Shown: piece by piece, positions 54,740-64,000 of the stretch
Layout: each line of letters starts with the position of its first letter
Position numbering within the stretch: the first letter of the stretch is position 1
The notes under the pieces: model-generated
Seen by the model: the letters and a program-made list of their open reading frames with translations, nothing else
Told to the model about the DNA's origin: nothing
Database searches by the model: none
Made by a program: the position numbers and the translations under genes
Source of the DNA: Duganella lactea
Lineage (GTDB): Bacteria; Pseudomonadota; Gammaproteobacteria; Burkholderiales; Burkholderiaceae_D
Assembly (NCBI RefSeq): GCF_009857505.1
Contig: NZ_WWCP01000004.1
Coordinates: 124,001 to 188,000 of the forward strand
Direction: 5' to 3'
Length of the DNA stretch: 64,000 nucleotides

Positions 54740-55654
54740 ATGTCATTACAATCACTTGATATCAAGCGCATGTCGGCGACGACGGTGCAGACGCCGGTGG
54801 CTCGCACCCCGGTGACCGGCACTGTCGCCAAGCTGATCGACGTCTCCAAATGCATCGGCTGCAAGGCTTGCCAAACGGCCTGCATGGAGTGGAACGATCT
54901 GCGCGACGAGGTGGGTGAAACCACCGGCGTCTACGACAACCCGATCGACATGACGGCGCAATCCTGGACCGTCATGCGCTTCTCGGAATACGAGAACACC
55001 AAGGGCGACCTCGAATGGCTGATCCGCAAGGACGGCTGCATGCACTGCGAAGATCCGGGCTGTCTGAAAGCCTGTCCTTCGCCGGGCGCGATCGTGCAGT
55101 ACACCAACGGCATTGTGGATTTCCATCAGGAGAACTGCATTGGCTGCGGCTACTGCGTGGCCGGCTGCCCGTTCGACGTGCCGCGCATCTCCAAGCAGGA
55201 CAACCGCGCCTACAAGTGCACCCTGTGCTCGGACCGCGTGGCGGTCGGCCAGGAGCCGGCCTGCGTGAAGACCTGCCCGACCGGCGCCATCGTCTTCGGC
55301 ACCAAGGAGGACATGAAGCACCACGCCGAGGAACGCATCGAGGACCTGAAGTCGCGCGGCTTCGCGCAAGCGGGCCTGTACGACCCGGCCGGCGTGGGCG
55401 GCACGCACGTCATGTACGTGCTGCACCACGCCGACCAGCCAACGCTGTACCACGGTCTGAAAAAAGATCCGCACATCAGCGCCACGGTCGGCCTGTGGAA
55501 GGGCCTGACCAAGCCGCTGGCCCTGGCCGGCATGGCGGTGACGGCGCTGGCGGGCTGGTTCCACTACTCGCGCGTGGGTCCTAACGAGGTGTCGAAGGAA
55601 GAAGAAGCCGAAGCGGTCGCCGAGGCCAAACGTATCAGGGAGGAAGCAAAATGA
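54740..55654 (+). CDS. fdoH: Formate dehydrogenase beta subunit (iron-sulfur)
   Basis: 304 residues. Four [4Fe-4S] clusters: [14 protein letters not shown] (about 38-51), [14 protein letters not shown] (about 100-113), [12 protein letters not shown] (about 132-143) and CTLCSDRV with a later CVKTCP. A single C-terminal membrane helix (about 255-272, in [14 protein letters not shown]) anchors it facing the periplasm. It passes electrons from the alpha subunit to the cytochrome b gamma subunit. Its stop overlaps the gamma start (ATGA). Confidence 0.97.
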   Translation: MSLQSLDIKRMSATTVQTPVARTPVTGTVAKLIDVSKCIGCKACQTACMEWNDLRDEVGETTGVYDNPIDMTAQSWTVMRFSEYENTKGDLEWLIRKDGCMHCEDPGCLKACPSPGAIVQYTNGIVDFHQENCIGCGYCVAGCPFDVPRISKQDNRAYKCTLCSDRVAVGQEPACVKTCPTGAIVFGTKEDMKHHAEERIEDLKSRGFAQAGLYDPAGVGGTHVMYVLHHADQPTLYHGLKKDPHISATVGLWKGLTKPLALAGMAVTALAGWFHYSRVGPNEVSKEEEAEAVAEAKRIREEAK

Positions 55655-56313
55655 GCTCGCCCAACCATGATAAAGACGGCAATCCGCTGATTCAGCGTTA
55701 CACGGCCAACGACCGTAGCAACCACTGGATCACGGCGATCTGCTTCATCCTGCTGGCTGTCTCCGGCCTCGCCATGTTCCACCCGGCGACGTCGTGGATG
55801 GCGGTGTTCCTTGGCGGCGGCCAGTGGACGCGCATCCTGCATCCGTTCATCGGGCTGGTGATGTTCGTGTCGTTCTTCGTGCTGGTGCTGCGCTTCTGGC
55901 ACCACAACAAGTTCGAACCGGGCGACAAGGAATGGCTGCAACAGCCGCAGGATGTGCTCAACAACCGTGAAGAGAATCTGCCACCGGTTGGCCAGTACAA
56001 CGCCGGCCAGAAGATCCTGTTCTACGTGTTGATCCTGTCGATGCTTGGCCTGCTGTTGTCGGGCATCGTGATCTGGCGCGCCTACTTCGCGTTCTACTTC
56101 CCGATCGAGATCGTGCGCCTCGGCGCGCTGCTGCATGCGTTCTGCGCGACGGTGCTGATCATGTCGATCATCGTGCATATCTATGCGGCGCTCTGGGTCA
56201 AGGGTTCGATCAGCGCCATGGTGCGCGGCACGGTCACCTACGGGTGGGCGCGCAAGCACCATCCGCGCTGGTTCGAGGAAGTGATCCGCAAAGGCCGCAC
56301 CAAGCTTGACTAA
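55651..56313 (+). CDS. fdoI: Formate dehydrogenase gamma subunit (cytochrome b556)
   Basis: 220 residues, four membrane helices (about 25-45, 60-80, 115-135, 152-175). Histidines for heme b lie in [24 protein letters not shown] and [22 protein letters not shown]. It reduces the quinone pool with electrons from the beta subunit. It is followed by an 80-base gap before fdhE. Confidence 0.95.
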   Translation: MSSPNHDKDGNPLIQRYTANDRSNHWITAICFILLAVSGLAMFHPATSWMAVFLGGGQWTRILHPFIGLVMFVSFFVLVLRFWHHNKFEPGDKEWLQQPQDVLNNREENLPPVGQYNAGQKILFYVLILSMLGLLLSGIVIWRAYFAFYFPIEIVRLGALLHAFCATVLIMSIIVHIYAALWVKGSISAMVRGTVTYGWARKHHPRWFEEVIRKGRTKLD

Positions 56314-56393
56314 GCTGCGGTGATCCCGATTTGGGATTAAAATACTCCCTGAGCCGGCGGCGTTTCCGCTGCCGGCAACACGGGAGATTTTTT

Positions 56394-57395
56394 TTGGTAC
56401 AACGCTTGCTAGAACCTGGCGAAATCGAGGCCCTCGATCACACCGCCATACCACGCCTGCTGCTCCCGGAAGCACGCAGTCTGTTCACCGCGCGCGCCGC
56501 GCGTCTGCGCCAGTTGGCGGATAATCAAATCAAGGGCATCCCGGTCGGCGAGACCATGAGCGGCTATCTGAAAATGATGGCGGCGCTGGTCGACGCGCAG
56601 GCCGCCGTGATCCGCTCGCCGCCGGCGGAGACTTTCGCCTTGCCAGACGCCGCCAGCATCCAGCTGGCGATCGACCATCACATGCCGCCGCTGCCGGTCA
56701 GCGGCCAGCGCCCCGCCACCTGGCGCCGCGTGTTCGACGCGATCCTGAATGAACTGGACCCGCTTGCGGCAAGCCAGCCACAATTGGCGGCCGTGCTGAC
56801 GGAACTGCGCTCGCTCGACAGCGCGCAACTGGAAGGCTGCGCCGATGCGGTGCTGGCCGAACTGACGGAAGGCGTGCATCCGCTGCATGCACCGTTTGTT
56901 GCCGCGGCTTTGCAAGTCATGTGGACCATGCGCGCCAGCCAGTTGGACGCACCGAAAGTACAACCGCTGGTAACCAATACTTTGTGCCCGGTGTGTGGCG
57001 CCCATCCGGTGGCGAGCGTGATCCGCATCGGCGGACAAGCGCAGGGCTATCGCTATCTGCACTGCGCCTGCTGCGCCAGCGAATGGCACATGGTGCGCGT
57101 GAAGTGCTCGTGCTGCGAGAGCACGTCGAAGATCGCCTACCAGAGCATCGAACCGGAAGGCGGCATGCCGGCGCCGACGGAACCGGTCAACAAGGCCAAC
57201 GATCCAAGCAAGGTGGCGCGCGCGGAAACCTGTGACGACTGTCATACCTACCGCAAGATCTTCAATCAGGAGCACGACCTGTTTGTCGAACCCCTGGCCG
57301 ACGACCTGGCCAGCCTGGCGCTGGACCTGCTGGTCGGTGAAGCCGGCTACTCGCGCGCCAGCGGCAACCCTCTGCTGTGGTTTAACGCCGAATGA
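56394..57395 (+). CDS. fdhE: Formate dehydrogenase accessory protein FdhE
   Basis: 333 residues. Contains the characteristic rubredoxin-like Cys pairs CPVCGAHP, CACCASEWH, CSCCES and CDDCHTY (about 215-290), which bind iron; FdhE helps mature periplasmic FDH before Tat export. The start is a TTG at 56394 with GGGAG at 56382-56386; the frame is open to 56331 but lacks a ribosome site there. Overlaps selA by 4 bases. Confidence 0.93.
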   Translation: MVQRLLEPGEIEALDHTAIPRLLLPEARSLFTARAARLRQLADNQIKGIPVGETMSGYLKMMAALVDAQAAVIRSPPAETFALPDAASIQLAIDHHMPPLPVSGQRPATWRRVFDAILNELDPLAASQPQLAAVLTELRSLDSAQLEGCADAVLAELTEGVHPLHAPFVAAALQVMWTMRASQLDAPKVQPLVTNTLCPVCGAHPVASVIRIGGQAQGYRYLHCACCASEWHMVRVKCSCCESTSKIAYQSIEPEGGMPAPTEPVNKANDPSKVARAETCDDCHTYRKIFNQEHDLFVEPLADDLASLALDLLVGEAGYSRASGNPLLWFNAE

Positions 57396-58852
57396 GTGGA
57401 TCGCCCGTCACCGCAGCGGCGGCGGCGGCAGGCGCGATCCGCCTGCCTGCCGTCCATCTGGTCCTGTCCGATGCTGGCTGCGAGCCGCTGATCGCGCGGT
57501 ATGGCCGGATGCAGACGCTGGAAGCCGCCCGTGCGCTGCTGGCCGAACTGCGCGCCATGCTGCTGGCCGCCCGCGAAGGCGGCGACGTGGCAGCCGCCAC
57601 GCCGGCCCCGGACACCAGCATCCCGGCGCTGCTGACGATGCTATCTGCCCGCCTGCAAGAACAAAACGCCTCGCCGCTGCGGCCGGTCTTCAACCTGACC
57701 GGCACCGTCCTGCACACCAACCTTGGCCGCGCCCTGCTCCCGGACGCCGCCGTGCAAGCAGTGGTGGACTCGATGCGCTGGCCGATGAACCTTGAATGGG
57801 ACATCGACACCGGCAAACGCGGCGACCGCGATAACCTGATCGAAGAACTGCTGCTGGAACTGACCGGGGCCGAAGCCGCCACCATCGTCAACAACAACGC
57901 CGCCGCCGTGCTGCTGATGCTGAACACCGTGGCGCTGAACCAAGAGGTGATCGTCTCGCGCGGGGAGTTGGTGGAAATCGGCGGCGCCTTCCGCATTCCG
58001 GACGTGATGACCCGCGCCGGCGCGGTCCTGCGCGAAGTGGGCGCCACCAACCGCACCCACCTCAAAGACTACGACCAAGCCACAGGCCCGAACACCGCGC
58101 TGATGATGAAGGTCCACACCAGCAACTACGCCATCACCGGTTTCACCAAGAGCATCGAGCTCGATGAACTGGCGCCGCTGGCGAAGCAGCACAACATCCC
58201 GCTGGCGGTGGACCTGGGCAGCGGCACGCTGGTCGATCTTGAGCAATACGGCCTGCCGCACGAAACCACGGTGCGCGAAACCATCGAAGGCGGCGCCGAC
58301 CTGGTCACCTTCAGCGGCGACAAGCTGCTGGGCGGCCCGCAATGCGGCATCATCGTCGGCCGCAAGGACCTGATCGCGCAAATCAAAAAGAACCCGCTGA
58401 AGCGTGCCCTGCGCGTCGGCAAACTGACGCTGGCCGCACTGGAGCCGGTGCTCGCGCTGTATCGCGCACCCGACCTGCTGCCAGAGCGTCTGACCACCCT
58501 CAAGCTGCTGACCCGCCCCGCCGCCGACATGCGCGCGCAGGCGCAAGCCATACTGCCGCTGTTGCAAGCGGCGCTGGGCGCCGGCTACACCGTCACCGAT
58601 GACGCCATGACCAGCCAGATCGGCAGCGGCGCCCTGCCGGTCGATCAACTGCCCAGCCACGGGCTGGTGATCCGCCCCGCCGCCGCTGGCCGCATCAGCA
58701 ATGCGCTGGGCGTGCTGGAACAGCGTCTGCGCGCGCTGCCGCTGCCGGTGATCGGCCGCGTGGCGCAGGACGCGCTGTGGCTCGACCTGCGCTGCCTGCA
58801 GGACTATCAGCAGCAGCGCTTCATCGACCAACTGGCGCTGCTCCCAGCATGA
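57392..58852 (+). CDS. selA: L-seryl-tRNA(Sec) selenium transferase
   Basis: 486 residues, PLP-dependent. Converts Ser-tRNA(Sec) to Sec-tRNA(Sec) with selenophosphate. The PLP lysine is in [17 protein letters not shown] (about residue 310); [20 protein letters not shown] and [10 protein letters not shown] are SelA signatures. ATG overlaps the fdhE stop; stop overlaps the selB start. SelD, which supplies selenophosphate, is not in the window. Confidence 0.97.
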   Translation: MSGSPVTAAAAAAGAIRLPAVHLVLSDAGCEPLIARYGRMQTLEAARALLAELRAMLLAAREGGDVAAATPAPDTSIPALLTMLSARLQEQNASPLRPVFNLTGTVLHTNLGRALLPDAAVQAVVDSMRWPMNLEWDIDTGKRGDRDNLIEELLLELTGAEAATIVNNNAAAVLLMLNTVALNQEVIVSRGELVEIGGAFRIPDVMTRAGAVLREVGATNRTHLKDYDQATGPNTALMMKVHTSNYAITGFTKSIELDELAPLAKQHNIPLAVDLGSGTLVDLEQYGLPHETTVRETIEGGADLVTFSGDKLLGGPQCGIIVGRKDLIAQIKKNPLKRALRVGKLTLAALEPVLALYRAPDLLPERLTTLKLLTRPAADMRAQAQAILPLLQAALGAGYTVTDDAMTSQIGSGALPVDQLPSHGLVIRPAAAGRISNALGVLEQRLRALPLPVIGRVAQDALWLDLRCLQDYQQQRFIDQLALLPA

Positions 58853-60744
58853 TCGTCGGTACCGCGGGCCACATCGACCATGGCAAGACCACGCTGACGC
58901 GCGCCCTCACCGGCGTCGATACCGATCGGCTGAAGGAAGAGAAAGCGCGCGGCATCTCGATTGAACTCGGCTACGCCTACACGCCGCTGGGCGACGATGT
59001 GCTTGGCGTGATCGATGTGCCGGGCCACGAGAAGTTCATCCGCACCATGGCGGCCGGCGTCACCGGCATCGATGTCGCGCTGCTGGTGATCGCCGCCGAC
59101 GACGGCATCATGCCGCAGACGCTGGAGCATCTGGCCATTTTGCGCCTGCTGGGTGTGCGGCGAGGCGTGGTGGCGATGACCAAGATCGACCGCGCCGACG
59201 ACGCCCGCATGGCGCAGCTGGAGCAGGACATCGCGGCGCTGCTGGCGCCCACCGATTTCGCCGGCGCGCCGGTGTTCCGCACCAACGCCACCGAGGAAGG
59301 CGATGCCGGCGTCAAGGCGCTGCTGCATCACCTGTCGCAGATCGCCGCGACGCTGCCTGCCAGCGATGAACGGCGCCTGTTCCGTCTTGGCGTGGACCGT
59401 GTGTTCACGCTGTCGGGACAAGGCACCATCGTCACCGGCACCGCGCTGGCCGGCAGCGTGCGTGTGGGCGACACGCTGCAACTGGCGCCCGGCGGCCAAC
59501 AGGTGCGCGTGCGCAGCATCCACGCGCAGAACCGCGCCGCCGAGGTGGGACGCGCCGGCCAGCGTCTGGCGCTGAATCTGAGCGGCGCCGCCAAGGACGA
59601 TATCGCACGCGGCACGTGGGTGGTGGCGCCGGCGCTGGGCGAATGCTCGGAACGCGTTGACGTGCAACTGACACTGACGCCGGACTGCGGCCTGACGCTG
59701 AAGCCATGGTCGCCGGTGCACGTACACCTGGGCGCGGCGCACCACACCGCCAATGTGGTGATGCTCGATGATGACGTGCTGGCGCCGGGCCGCACTGGAC
59801 GCGTACAACTGGTGCTGGACGCGCCGGTGCACGCGGTGCCGGGCGACCGCTTCGTGATCCGCAACGCGCAGGCCACCGCCACCATCGGCGGCGGCGTGGT
59901 GCTCGATCCCTTCGGGCCGGCGCGCAAGCGGCGCAGCGCGGCGCGCATCGCGTGGCTGGATGCGCTGGCCGATTTCATCGCCAACGGCGACATGGCGGCG
60001 CTGCTGGCGCGCGGGCCGCTGGGCTTGCGCGCATCGACGCTGGTGCGCCTGTCGCAACTGCCGGCGGCGCAGATCAAGACCCCGCCCGGCACGCTGGAAG
60101 TAACGCTGCAAGGCGTCGACACGTTGCTGATCGCGGCCGCCGAGGTGCGGGCGCTGGAGGCGCGCATCCTGGCGGCGCTGGCCGAATTCCACACGCGCGC
60201 GCCGGACGACGCGGGGCCGGAGCTGTGGCGTCTCAAGCGCATCGTCTCGCCGGAGATGGAGGACCGACTGTGGAGCCGTTTGATCGACACGCTGCTGCGC
60301 GATGGCGCGATCAGGCAGCGCGGCCGCAGCCTGCACCTGCCGGAGCACAGCGTCGAGTTGAGCGCCGAGGAACAGGCCATGGCGGCGCCTCTGATGGCGT
60401 CGTTGCTGGCCGGCGGCTTCGATCCGCCCTGGGTGCGCGACCTGATGCGCGAGCACCAGATGCCGGAGGCCGAGGTGCGCCGCCTGCTGCTCAAGCTGTC
60501 CAAAACCGGAGAGTTGAGCCAGGTGGTGAAGGATTTGTTCTATCATCCGCAGCGGCTGGACGAACTGGCGCGGCTGGTGGCCACGCTGCCCGAGGTGCAG
60601 GCGGCGGCGTTCCGCGACGCCGCCGGTCTCGGACGCAAGCGGGCGGTGCAGATTCTGGAGTTCTTCGACCGGGTCGGCTATACTCGCCGCATTGGCAACA
60701 TCCACCTGATACGCCCGAACGCCGTCTGGGCTTACAGCGCGTAG
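58849..60744 (+). CDS. selB: Selenocysteine-specific elongation factor SelB
   Basis: 631 residues. An EF-Tu-like GTPase domain with [13 protein letters not shown] (P-loop), DVPGHEKFI and a TKID base-recognition motif, two beta-barrel domains, and a C-terminal stretch of winged-helix domains that bind the SECIS hairpin. Delivers Sec-tRNA to the UGA of the FDH gene. ATG 58849 overlaps the selA stop by 4 bases. Confidence 0.97.
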   Translation: MIVGTAGHIDHGKTTLTRALTGVDTDRLKEEKARGISIELGYAYTPLGDDVLGVIDVPGHEKFIRTMAAGVTGIDVALLVIAADDGIMPQTLEHLAILRLLGVRRGVVAMTKIDRADDARMAQLEQDIAALLAPTDFAGAPVFRTNATEEGDAGVKALLHHLSQIAATLPASDERRLFRLGVDRVFTLSGQGTIVTGTALAGSVRVGDTLQLAPGGQQVRVRSIHAQNRAAEVGRAGQRLALNLSGAAKDDIARGTWVVAPALGECSERVDVQLTLTPDCGLTLKPWSPVHVHLGAAHHTANVVMLDDDVLAPGRTGRVQLVLDAPVHAVPGDRFVIRNAQATATIGGGVVLDPFGPARKRRSAARIAWLDALADFIANGDMAALLARGPLGLRASTLVRLSQLPAAQIKTPPGTLEVTLQGVDTLLIAAAEVRALEARILAALAEFHTRAPDDAGPELWRLKRIVSPEMEDRLWSRLIDTLLRDGAIRQRGRSLHLPEHSVELSAEEQAMAAPLMASLLAGGFDPPWVRDLMREHQMPEAEVRRLLLKLSKTGELSQVVKDLFYHPQRLDELARLVATLPEVQAAAFRDAAGLGRKRAVQILEFFDRVGYTRRIGNIHLIRPNAVWAYSA

Positions 60745-60752
60745 CACGCAAC

Positions 60753-60848
60753 GGAAGGCATACTCATCCGGTGATGGGGCCGGGCTTCAAACCCGGTGGG
60801 GGGCGTCAGCCGCTCCCTCGTAAGTTCGACTCCTACTGCCTTCCGCCA
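60753..60848 (+). tRNA. selC: tRNA-Sec (anticodon TCA)
   Basis: 96 bases with encoded CCA. The acceptor stem starts GGAAGGC at 60753 and ends GCCTTCC at 60844, then G and CCA. Anticodon stem CCGGG/CCCGG encloses CTTCAAA-type loop with TCA; the very long variable arm and 8-bp acceptor stem (GGAAGGCA/TGCCTTCC) are specific for tRNA-Sec. It lies only 8 bases after selB, so selC is probably transcribed with the operon. Confidence 0.96.
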
Positions 60849-60942
60849 CCGCAACCAGCGCCGCCTCGGACAAATCCAGCGGTACCAAAAACTCTTCCCG
60901 CAGGATCTCGCCGGGGTGAATTTCCTGAAGAGCGGTCTTCAT
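60849..60942 (-). pseudogene. higA antitoxin remnant, truncated at tRNA-Sec boundary
   Basis: Starts at ATG 60942 behind AGGAGG and encodes only about 30 residues of a HigA antitoxin (TALQEIHPGEILREEFLVPL and the next helix), then runs into the 3' end of the tRNA-Sec gene. A normal HigA has about 95-100 residues, so some two thirds including the DNA-binding helix-turn-helix are lost. The break point coincides with the tRNA CCA end. Confidence 0.8.
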
Positions 60943-60965
60943 GTAGACCTCCTGGTGATCATCAA

Positions 60966-61229
60966 CTATCTCAACACTGTCAGCCCAGCTCCCGTCCAAC
61001 GAAAACAAATGCGCCATTGGCTGTTAATCCGGATGCTGTGCTGCCCTACGCGTCTGCCAGGCAGGACCTCAAGGTGATTGCCGGGCGCTATGCGCAAATC
61101 ATCCAAACTCGTGGCCAAGTGCAGCAACAACAGCTTTCGCCTCGCGGTCCGCTCGATATTTTTGAAGCGCGGCACCGGCAAGCTGAAAAATAGACGCTCG
61201 GCATCCCTGCTGGCAAAGGAACGTATCAT
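60966..61229 (-). pseudogene. higB toxin gene, C-terminus lost by frameshift
   Basis: 87 residues of a RelE/HigB-type mRNA interferase: RFKNIERTARRKLLLLHLAT, PPGN-like APGNHLEVLPGRR, QHSIRINSQWRICFRW. After that the frame ends at a TAG (60966-60968). The missing family C-terminus (SVEIVDDHQE) is present in another frame just downstream, so one base was gained or lost near 60985-60995. Probably non-functional as toxin; the antitoxin is truncated too. Confidence 0.75.
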
Positions 61230-61306
61230 GATCGAAGTATCCTATCTGCTGGCGGTTTTCACACGAATCCCGACGATAGGACGGCTCAGCAGCGGATGCG
61301 TTGATG

Positions 61307-62008
61307 TTACTTAATCGTGTTGACGACCATGTCGATCGCCACGTCGAAGTCGGCAGGGGTTTCTTGTAGCAAGGACCACAGACGGTTGTGCTCGGCGCCT
61401 TGCACGATGTGCAGTTGGCGCGATGCGGCGCGGGTGGCGGCGCCGAACAGGCGGTCGGAGATTTCCAGCGGAATCACGGCGTCGTGCTCGGCATGGATGA
61501 CCAGTAGCCGCCCCTCGAAGCGCGACAGGATATCCCAGGCGTCGCTGTCCACCCAGCTGCGCTCGCGCCGTATCACCGCCGAGAACTCCGGTCCGAACGG
61601 CACGCCGTAAGCCGATGGCGTGTAGACGCCGGGCACGATCAACACCAGCGCGTCAACCTTGTGCTGTTCGGTCAGCCGGATGGCGTTGTACGCCCCCATG
61701 CTGGCGCCGACCACCACCAGCGGCCCGCTCAGCGGACTGGCCGCCAGCACCGCCTGCGCCTGCCGTGTACGGCTGGCGACCGACGATTGCGCCAGCGTGC
61801 CGCCCGTCTCGCCATGGCCGATGGCGTCGAAGCAAACGCTGCCCAATCCACGCTGCCGCAACGCCGCGCGCACCAGATGATGACCACGACGCGTGCTGCC
61901 GCCGGCGCCATGCAGGTAAAGGATGCGGTTGCTATCGCGACCAAGGTAATGGTCCGCCTTCAGGGTGTGGCCCTCGAAGGGCACGTCGAAATCGGAGATG
62001 GAAGTCAT
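61307..62008 (-). CDS. Alpha/beta hydrolase
   Basis: 233 residues, cytoplasmic. Alpha/beta-hydrolase fold: oxyanion segment LHGAGGSTRRGH (about 33-44), nucleophile Ser in VGASMGAYN (about residue 102), acid Asp in HAEHDAVIP and catalytic His in GAEHNRLW. Likely an esterase or lipase-like enzyme for small substrates; the substrate is unknown. It sits alone between the higBA remnant and the chemoreceptor, facing away from the latter. Confidence 0.8.
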   Translation of the reverse strand: MTSISDFDVPFEGHTLKADHYLGRDSNRILYLHGAGGSTRRGHHLVRAALRQRGLGSVCFDAIGHGETGGTLAQSSVASRTRQAQAVLAASPLSGPLVVVGASMGAYNAIRLTEQHKVDALVLIVPGVYTPSAYGVPFGPEFSAVIRRERSWVDSDAWDILSRFEGRLLVIHAEHDAVIPLEISDRLFGAATRAASRQLHIVQGAEHNRLWSLLQETPADFDVAIDMVVNTIK

Positions 62009-62166
62009 GCCTTTAGCCTACCTCAGCGGCGTAACTAAGTAAATAAAAGTCAATCTTGGCAGAGCTATTTACCCCCTATTTCGCGGCATCTTCGTGCATC
62101 TGACGCACACGATAGGGTTTTCCACAAGGCGCACACTTTCCAAATCGGTGTTAAAATTTCCCTATA

Positions 62167-62180
62167 ACAATACCTATTGT
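62167..62180. promoter_or_regulatory. ACAATA palindrome upstream of chemoreceptor gene
   Basis: ACAATA-CC-TATTGT, a perfect 6-bp dyad, with a further direct copy of ATAACAATA at 62189-62197, all within an A/T-rich stretch 46 bases before the receptor start. It could be an operator or part of the promoter. The remaining gap (62009-62225) shows nothing else clear. Confidence 0.35.
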
Positions 62181-62225
62181 AAATTAAATAACAATATTCA
62201 GCACATCTGACTATCGAGGAATAAA

Positions 62226-63872
62226 ATGAATCTAGCTAATTTGAAAGTGGGTAATCGCCTGGCCATCGGCTTTGGCGCCTGCCTGCTGTTATTGCTGGTG
62301 ATCGCGGTCGGCAGCTCGCTGACCCTGCGCAGCATTACCGAAGACACCGACAACCTGCTGGAACAGCAGTTGCAGACCGAACGCCTGGTGACCGAATGGC
62401 ACGGCAGCATCCAGAGCAACGTCCAGCGCGCCCAGGCCGCCGCGCGCCTGGTTAACCCCGAAGACCGCAAGTACTTCGACGACGGCCTGGCAAGCGCGAT
62501 CAAACGCAACGGCGAAGTGCAGAGACTGCTGAACGAACGTCTGGTCGACCCACGCGCCAAAGAGTTGTATGCCCAGGCACTGGCCAATCGCGACCTCTAC
62601 CAGGCAGCCCGCAAGAGCGTGCTGGAAGCGCGCGACAGCGGCAACGTCGAACTGACCACCCAGCGCATCCGCGACCTGTTCGTGCCCGCCTGCGACCGCT
62701 ATCTGGCCAGCATCGCCGCCGTCGCCAACCGCCAGCGCGAAGCCATCGATGAAATCGGTAAAACCGTGCACGACCGCAGTGTGCAAGGCATTACGCTGTC
62801 GGCCACGCTGGCGCTGGTATCGATCCTCGTCGCCGTCTTGCTGAGCTGGCTGATCACCCGTTCGGTGCTCAAGCAACTGGGCGGCGAGCCAAGCTATGCC
62901 GCCGGCATCACCGACCGCATCGCGGCCGGCGACCTGACCGTGCGCGTGGACCTGGCGGCCAATGACAACTCCAGCCTGCTCTACAGCATCGCCGCCATGC
63001 GCGACCGCCTGGCCTCGATCGTCGGCGAAGTGCGCGGCACGACCGAAGCGGTCGCCACCGCCTCGGATGAAATCGCCAGCGGCAATATGGACCTGTCGTC
63101 GCGCACCGAGCAGCAGGCCGGTTCGCTGGAAGAAACCGCCTCGTCGATGGAAGAACTGACCTCGACCGTGAAGCAGAACACCGACTATGCGCGCCAGGCC
63201 AACAAGCTGGCGGCGACCGCCTCGGACGTGGCCGTGCGCGGCGGTGGCGTGGTGGCGGAAGTGGTGACCACGATGGAATCGATCAGCACCTCGTCCAAGC
63301 GGGTGGTGGACATTATCGGCGTCATCGACGGCATCGCCTTCCAGACCAACATCCTGGCGCTGAACGCGGCGGTGGAAGCGGCCCGCGCCGGCGAACAAGG
63401 CCGCGGCTTCGCGGTGGTGGCGTCGGAAGTGCGCAACCTGGCGCAACGCTCGGCCAGCGCCGCCAAGGACATCAAGGAACTGATCAGCGACTCGGTGGAA
63501 AAAATCGAAAGCGGCGCCGCCCTGGTCGATCAGGCCGGCGACACGATGACCGAGATCGTCAACAGCGTGCGCAGCGTCAGCCAGATCATGGAACAGATCG
63601 CCACCGCCAGCCAGGAGCAGGAAGCCGGCATCGAGCAGATCAACCAGGCCATCGGCGAGATGGACGGCGTAACGCAGCAGAACGCCGCGCTGGTCGAGCA
63701 AGCGGCGGCGGCGGCGGAATCGCTGCAAGGCCAGTCGACCCATCTGGCGCAACTGGTCAGCGTGTTCAAGCTGGAGGGCGTCATGGGCCGCGCGCCAGCG
63801 GCGGCACGCGCGACGCAATCGCCATTGCGTGTTCCCGCCCTGCCACAACTGCGCAGCAACCTGGCGAGCTAA
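62226..63872 (+). CDS. Methyl-accepting chemotaxis protein
   Basis: 548 residues. Membrane helix 1 (about 12-32), a periplasmic four-helix-bundle ligand domain (about 33-185), membrane helix 2 (about 190-212), a HAMP domain (about 213-265) and a cytoplasmic coiled coil. The signalling tip is complete ([20 protein letters not shown], then [18 protein letters not shown]). Methylation-site helices flank it. The C-terminus lacks an NWETF-type CheR-binding tail. The ligand is not known; no chemotaxis genes are nearby. Confidence 0.93.
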   Translation: MNLANLKVGNRLAIGFGACLLLLLVIAVGSSLTLRSITEDTDNLLEQQLQTERLVTEWHGSIQSNVQRAQAAARLVNPEDRKYFDDGLASAIKRNGEVQRLLNERLVDPRAKELYAQALANRDLYQAARKSVLEARDSGNVELTTQRIRDLFVPACDRYLASIAAVANRQREAIDEIGKTVHDRSVQGITLSATLALVSILVAVLLSWLITRSVLKQLGGEPSYAAGITDRIAAGDLTVRVDLAANDNSSLLYSIAAMRDRLASIVGEVRGTTEAVATASDEIASGNMDLSSRTEQQAGSLEETASSMEELTSTVKQNTDYARQANKLAATASDVAVRGGGVVAEVVTTMESISTSSKRVVDIIGVIDGIAFQTNILALNAAVEAARAGEQGRGFAVVASEVRNLAQRSASAAKDIKELISDSVEKIESGAALVDQAGDTMTEIVNSVRSVSQIMEQIATASQEQEAGIEQINQAIGEMDGVTQQNAALVEQAAAAAESLQGQSTHLAQLVSVFKLEGVMGRAPAAARATQSPLRVPALPQLRSNLAS

Positions 63873-63882
63873 GCGCCATCGG

Positions 63883-63900
63883 GGCGGCCAACGCGCCGCC
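63883..63900 (+). terminator. Weak stem-loop after chemoreceptor gene
   Basis: GGCGGC/GCCGCC (63883-63888 with 63895-63900), 6-bp stem, 6-base loop, 10 bases after the stop. No T-run follows. Confidence 0.3.
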
Positions 63901-63957
63901 TCGCTCCCCTGCGCTGACGGTACAATGAGACCATCATTTATCAGGGGAAAACTTTCA

Positions 63958-64000
63958 ATGTACAAGACCGCTCTGCAAGCCGCCGCCATCGGCATGGCGT
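63958..64000 (+). CDS. Start of an exported protein, cut by window end
   Basis: ATG 63958 behind AGGGGA encodes MYKTALQAAAIGMA, the beginning of a signal peptide (positive charge then Ala-rich core). Nothing more is visible. A TACAAT at 63921-63926 may be its -10 box. Confidence 0.5.
   Translation, partial: MYKTALQAAAIGMA

Noticed and set aside
56324..56338. ATCCC/GGGAT hairpin between fdoI and fdhE as a terminator
   Set aside because: Only a 5-bp stem, no T-run, and the following genes clearly belong to the same system.
60787..61017. 76-codon minus-strand ORF covering tRNA-Sec as an intact antitoxin
   Set aside because: Only its central part is HigA; the end is the tRNA read backwards and the beginning is HigB out of frame.

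Overview
The window is GC-rich, densely coded bacterial chromosome, most likely from a betaproteobacterium of the Oxalobacteraceae (Massilia/Duganella/Janthinobacterium type). This is an inference from the order tpiA-secG-tRNA-Leu-nuoA..N-DUF2818, the separate nuoC and nuoD genes, and the general protein character. No rRNA, phage or insertion sequence was seen.

Layout. 1-8849: a SYLF lipoprotein (cut by the window edge), an overlapping HDOD/EAL signalling pair, a LysR regulator divergent from a pirin, ribA, an overlapping secreted protease/FHA membrane protein pair, and a small unknown gene. 8850-12580: an AT-richer accessory stretch of short unrecognised genes, two of them broken, with a 21-bp repeat after three successive ORFs. 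12581-13786: a class V aminotransferase. 13726-33892 (minus strand): quinone oxidoreductase, tpiA, secG, tRNA-Leu(GAG), the complete complex I operon nuoA-N, a DUF2818 gene, a Nudix hydrolase, a secreted HExxH protein, ispD and ispF. 33965-40180: a Sel1-repeat protein, a DUF2807 protein, a GH20 hexosaminidase, and a LysR gene divergent from a CidA/LrgA-CidB/LrgB pair.

40167-51523 looks like a mannan-utilisation locus. On the minus strand four exported enzymes (GH5 mannanase, GH27 alpha-galactosidase, an SGNH esterase, a CE2 esterase) form a tight operon. Divergently, a LacI regulator, an AGE-type sugar isomerase and a PfkB kinase could turn mannose into fructose and then fructose-6-phosphate. 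A TonB-dependent receptor coupled to a MINPP-type histidine phosphatase follows. Two matched 21-bp inverted repeats lie in the divergent promoter region and are good operator candidates.

51650-60848 is a complete selenoprotein module: formate dehydrogenase alpha subunit with an in-frame UGA (Sec197) and a SECIS hairpin, beta and gamma subunits, fdhE, selA, selB and, 8 bases after selB, the tRNA-Sec gene. A remnant HigB/HigA pair abuts the 3' end of that tRNA, with higA cut off at the tRNA boundary. The window ends with an alpha/beta hydrolase, a chemoreceptor and the start of an exported protein.

Electrons from formate (periplasmic FDH) and NADH (Nuo) would both enter the quinone pool. The mannan locus supplies sugar phosphates to glycolysis. 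I see no clear new defence or mobile system; the most unusual parts are the 9-12.5 kb cassette-like stretch, the heptamer repeat before the isomerase gene, the receptor/phytase pair and the tRNA-Sec scar.
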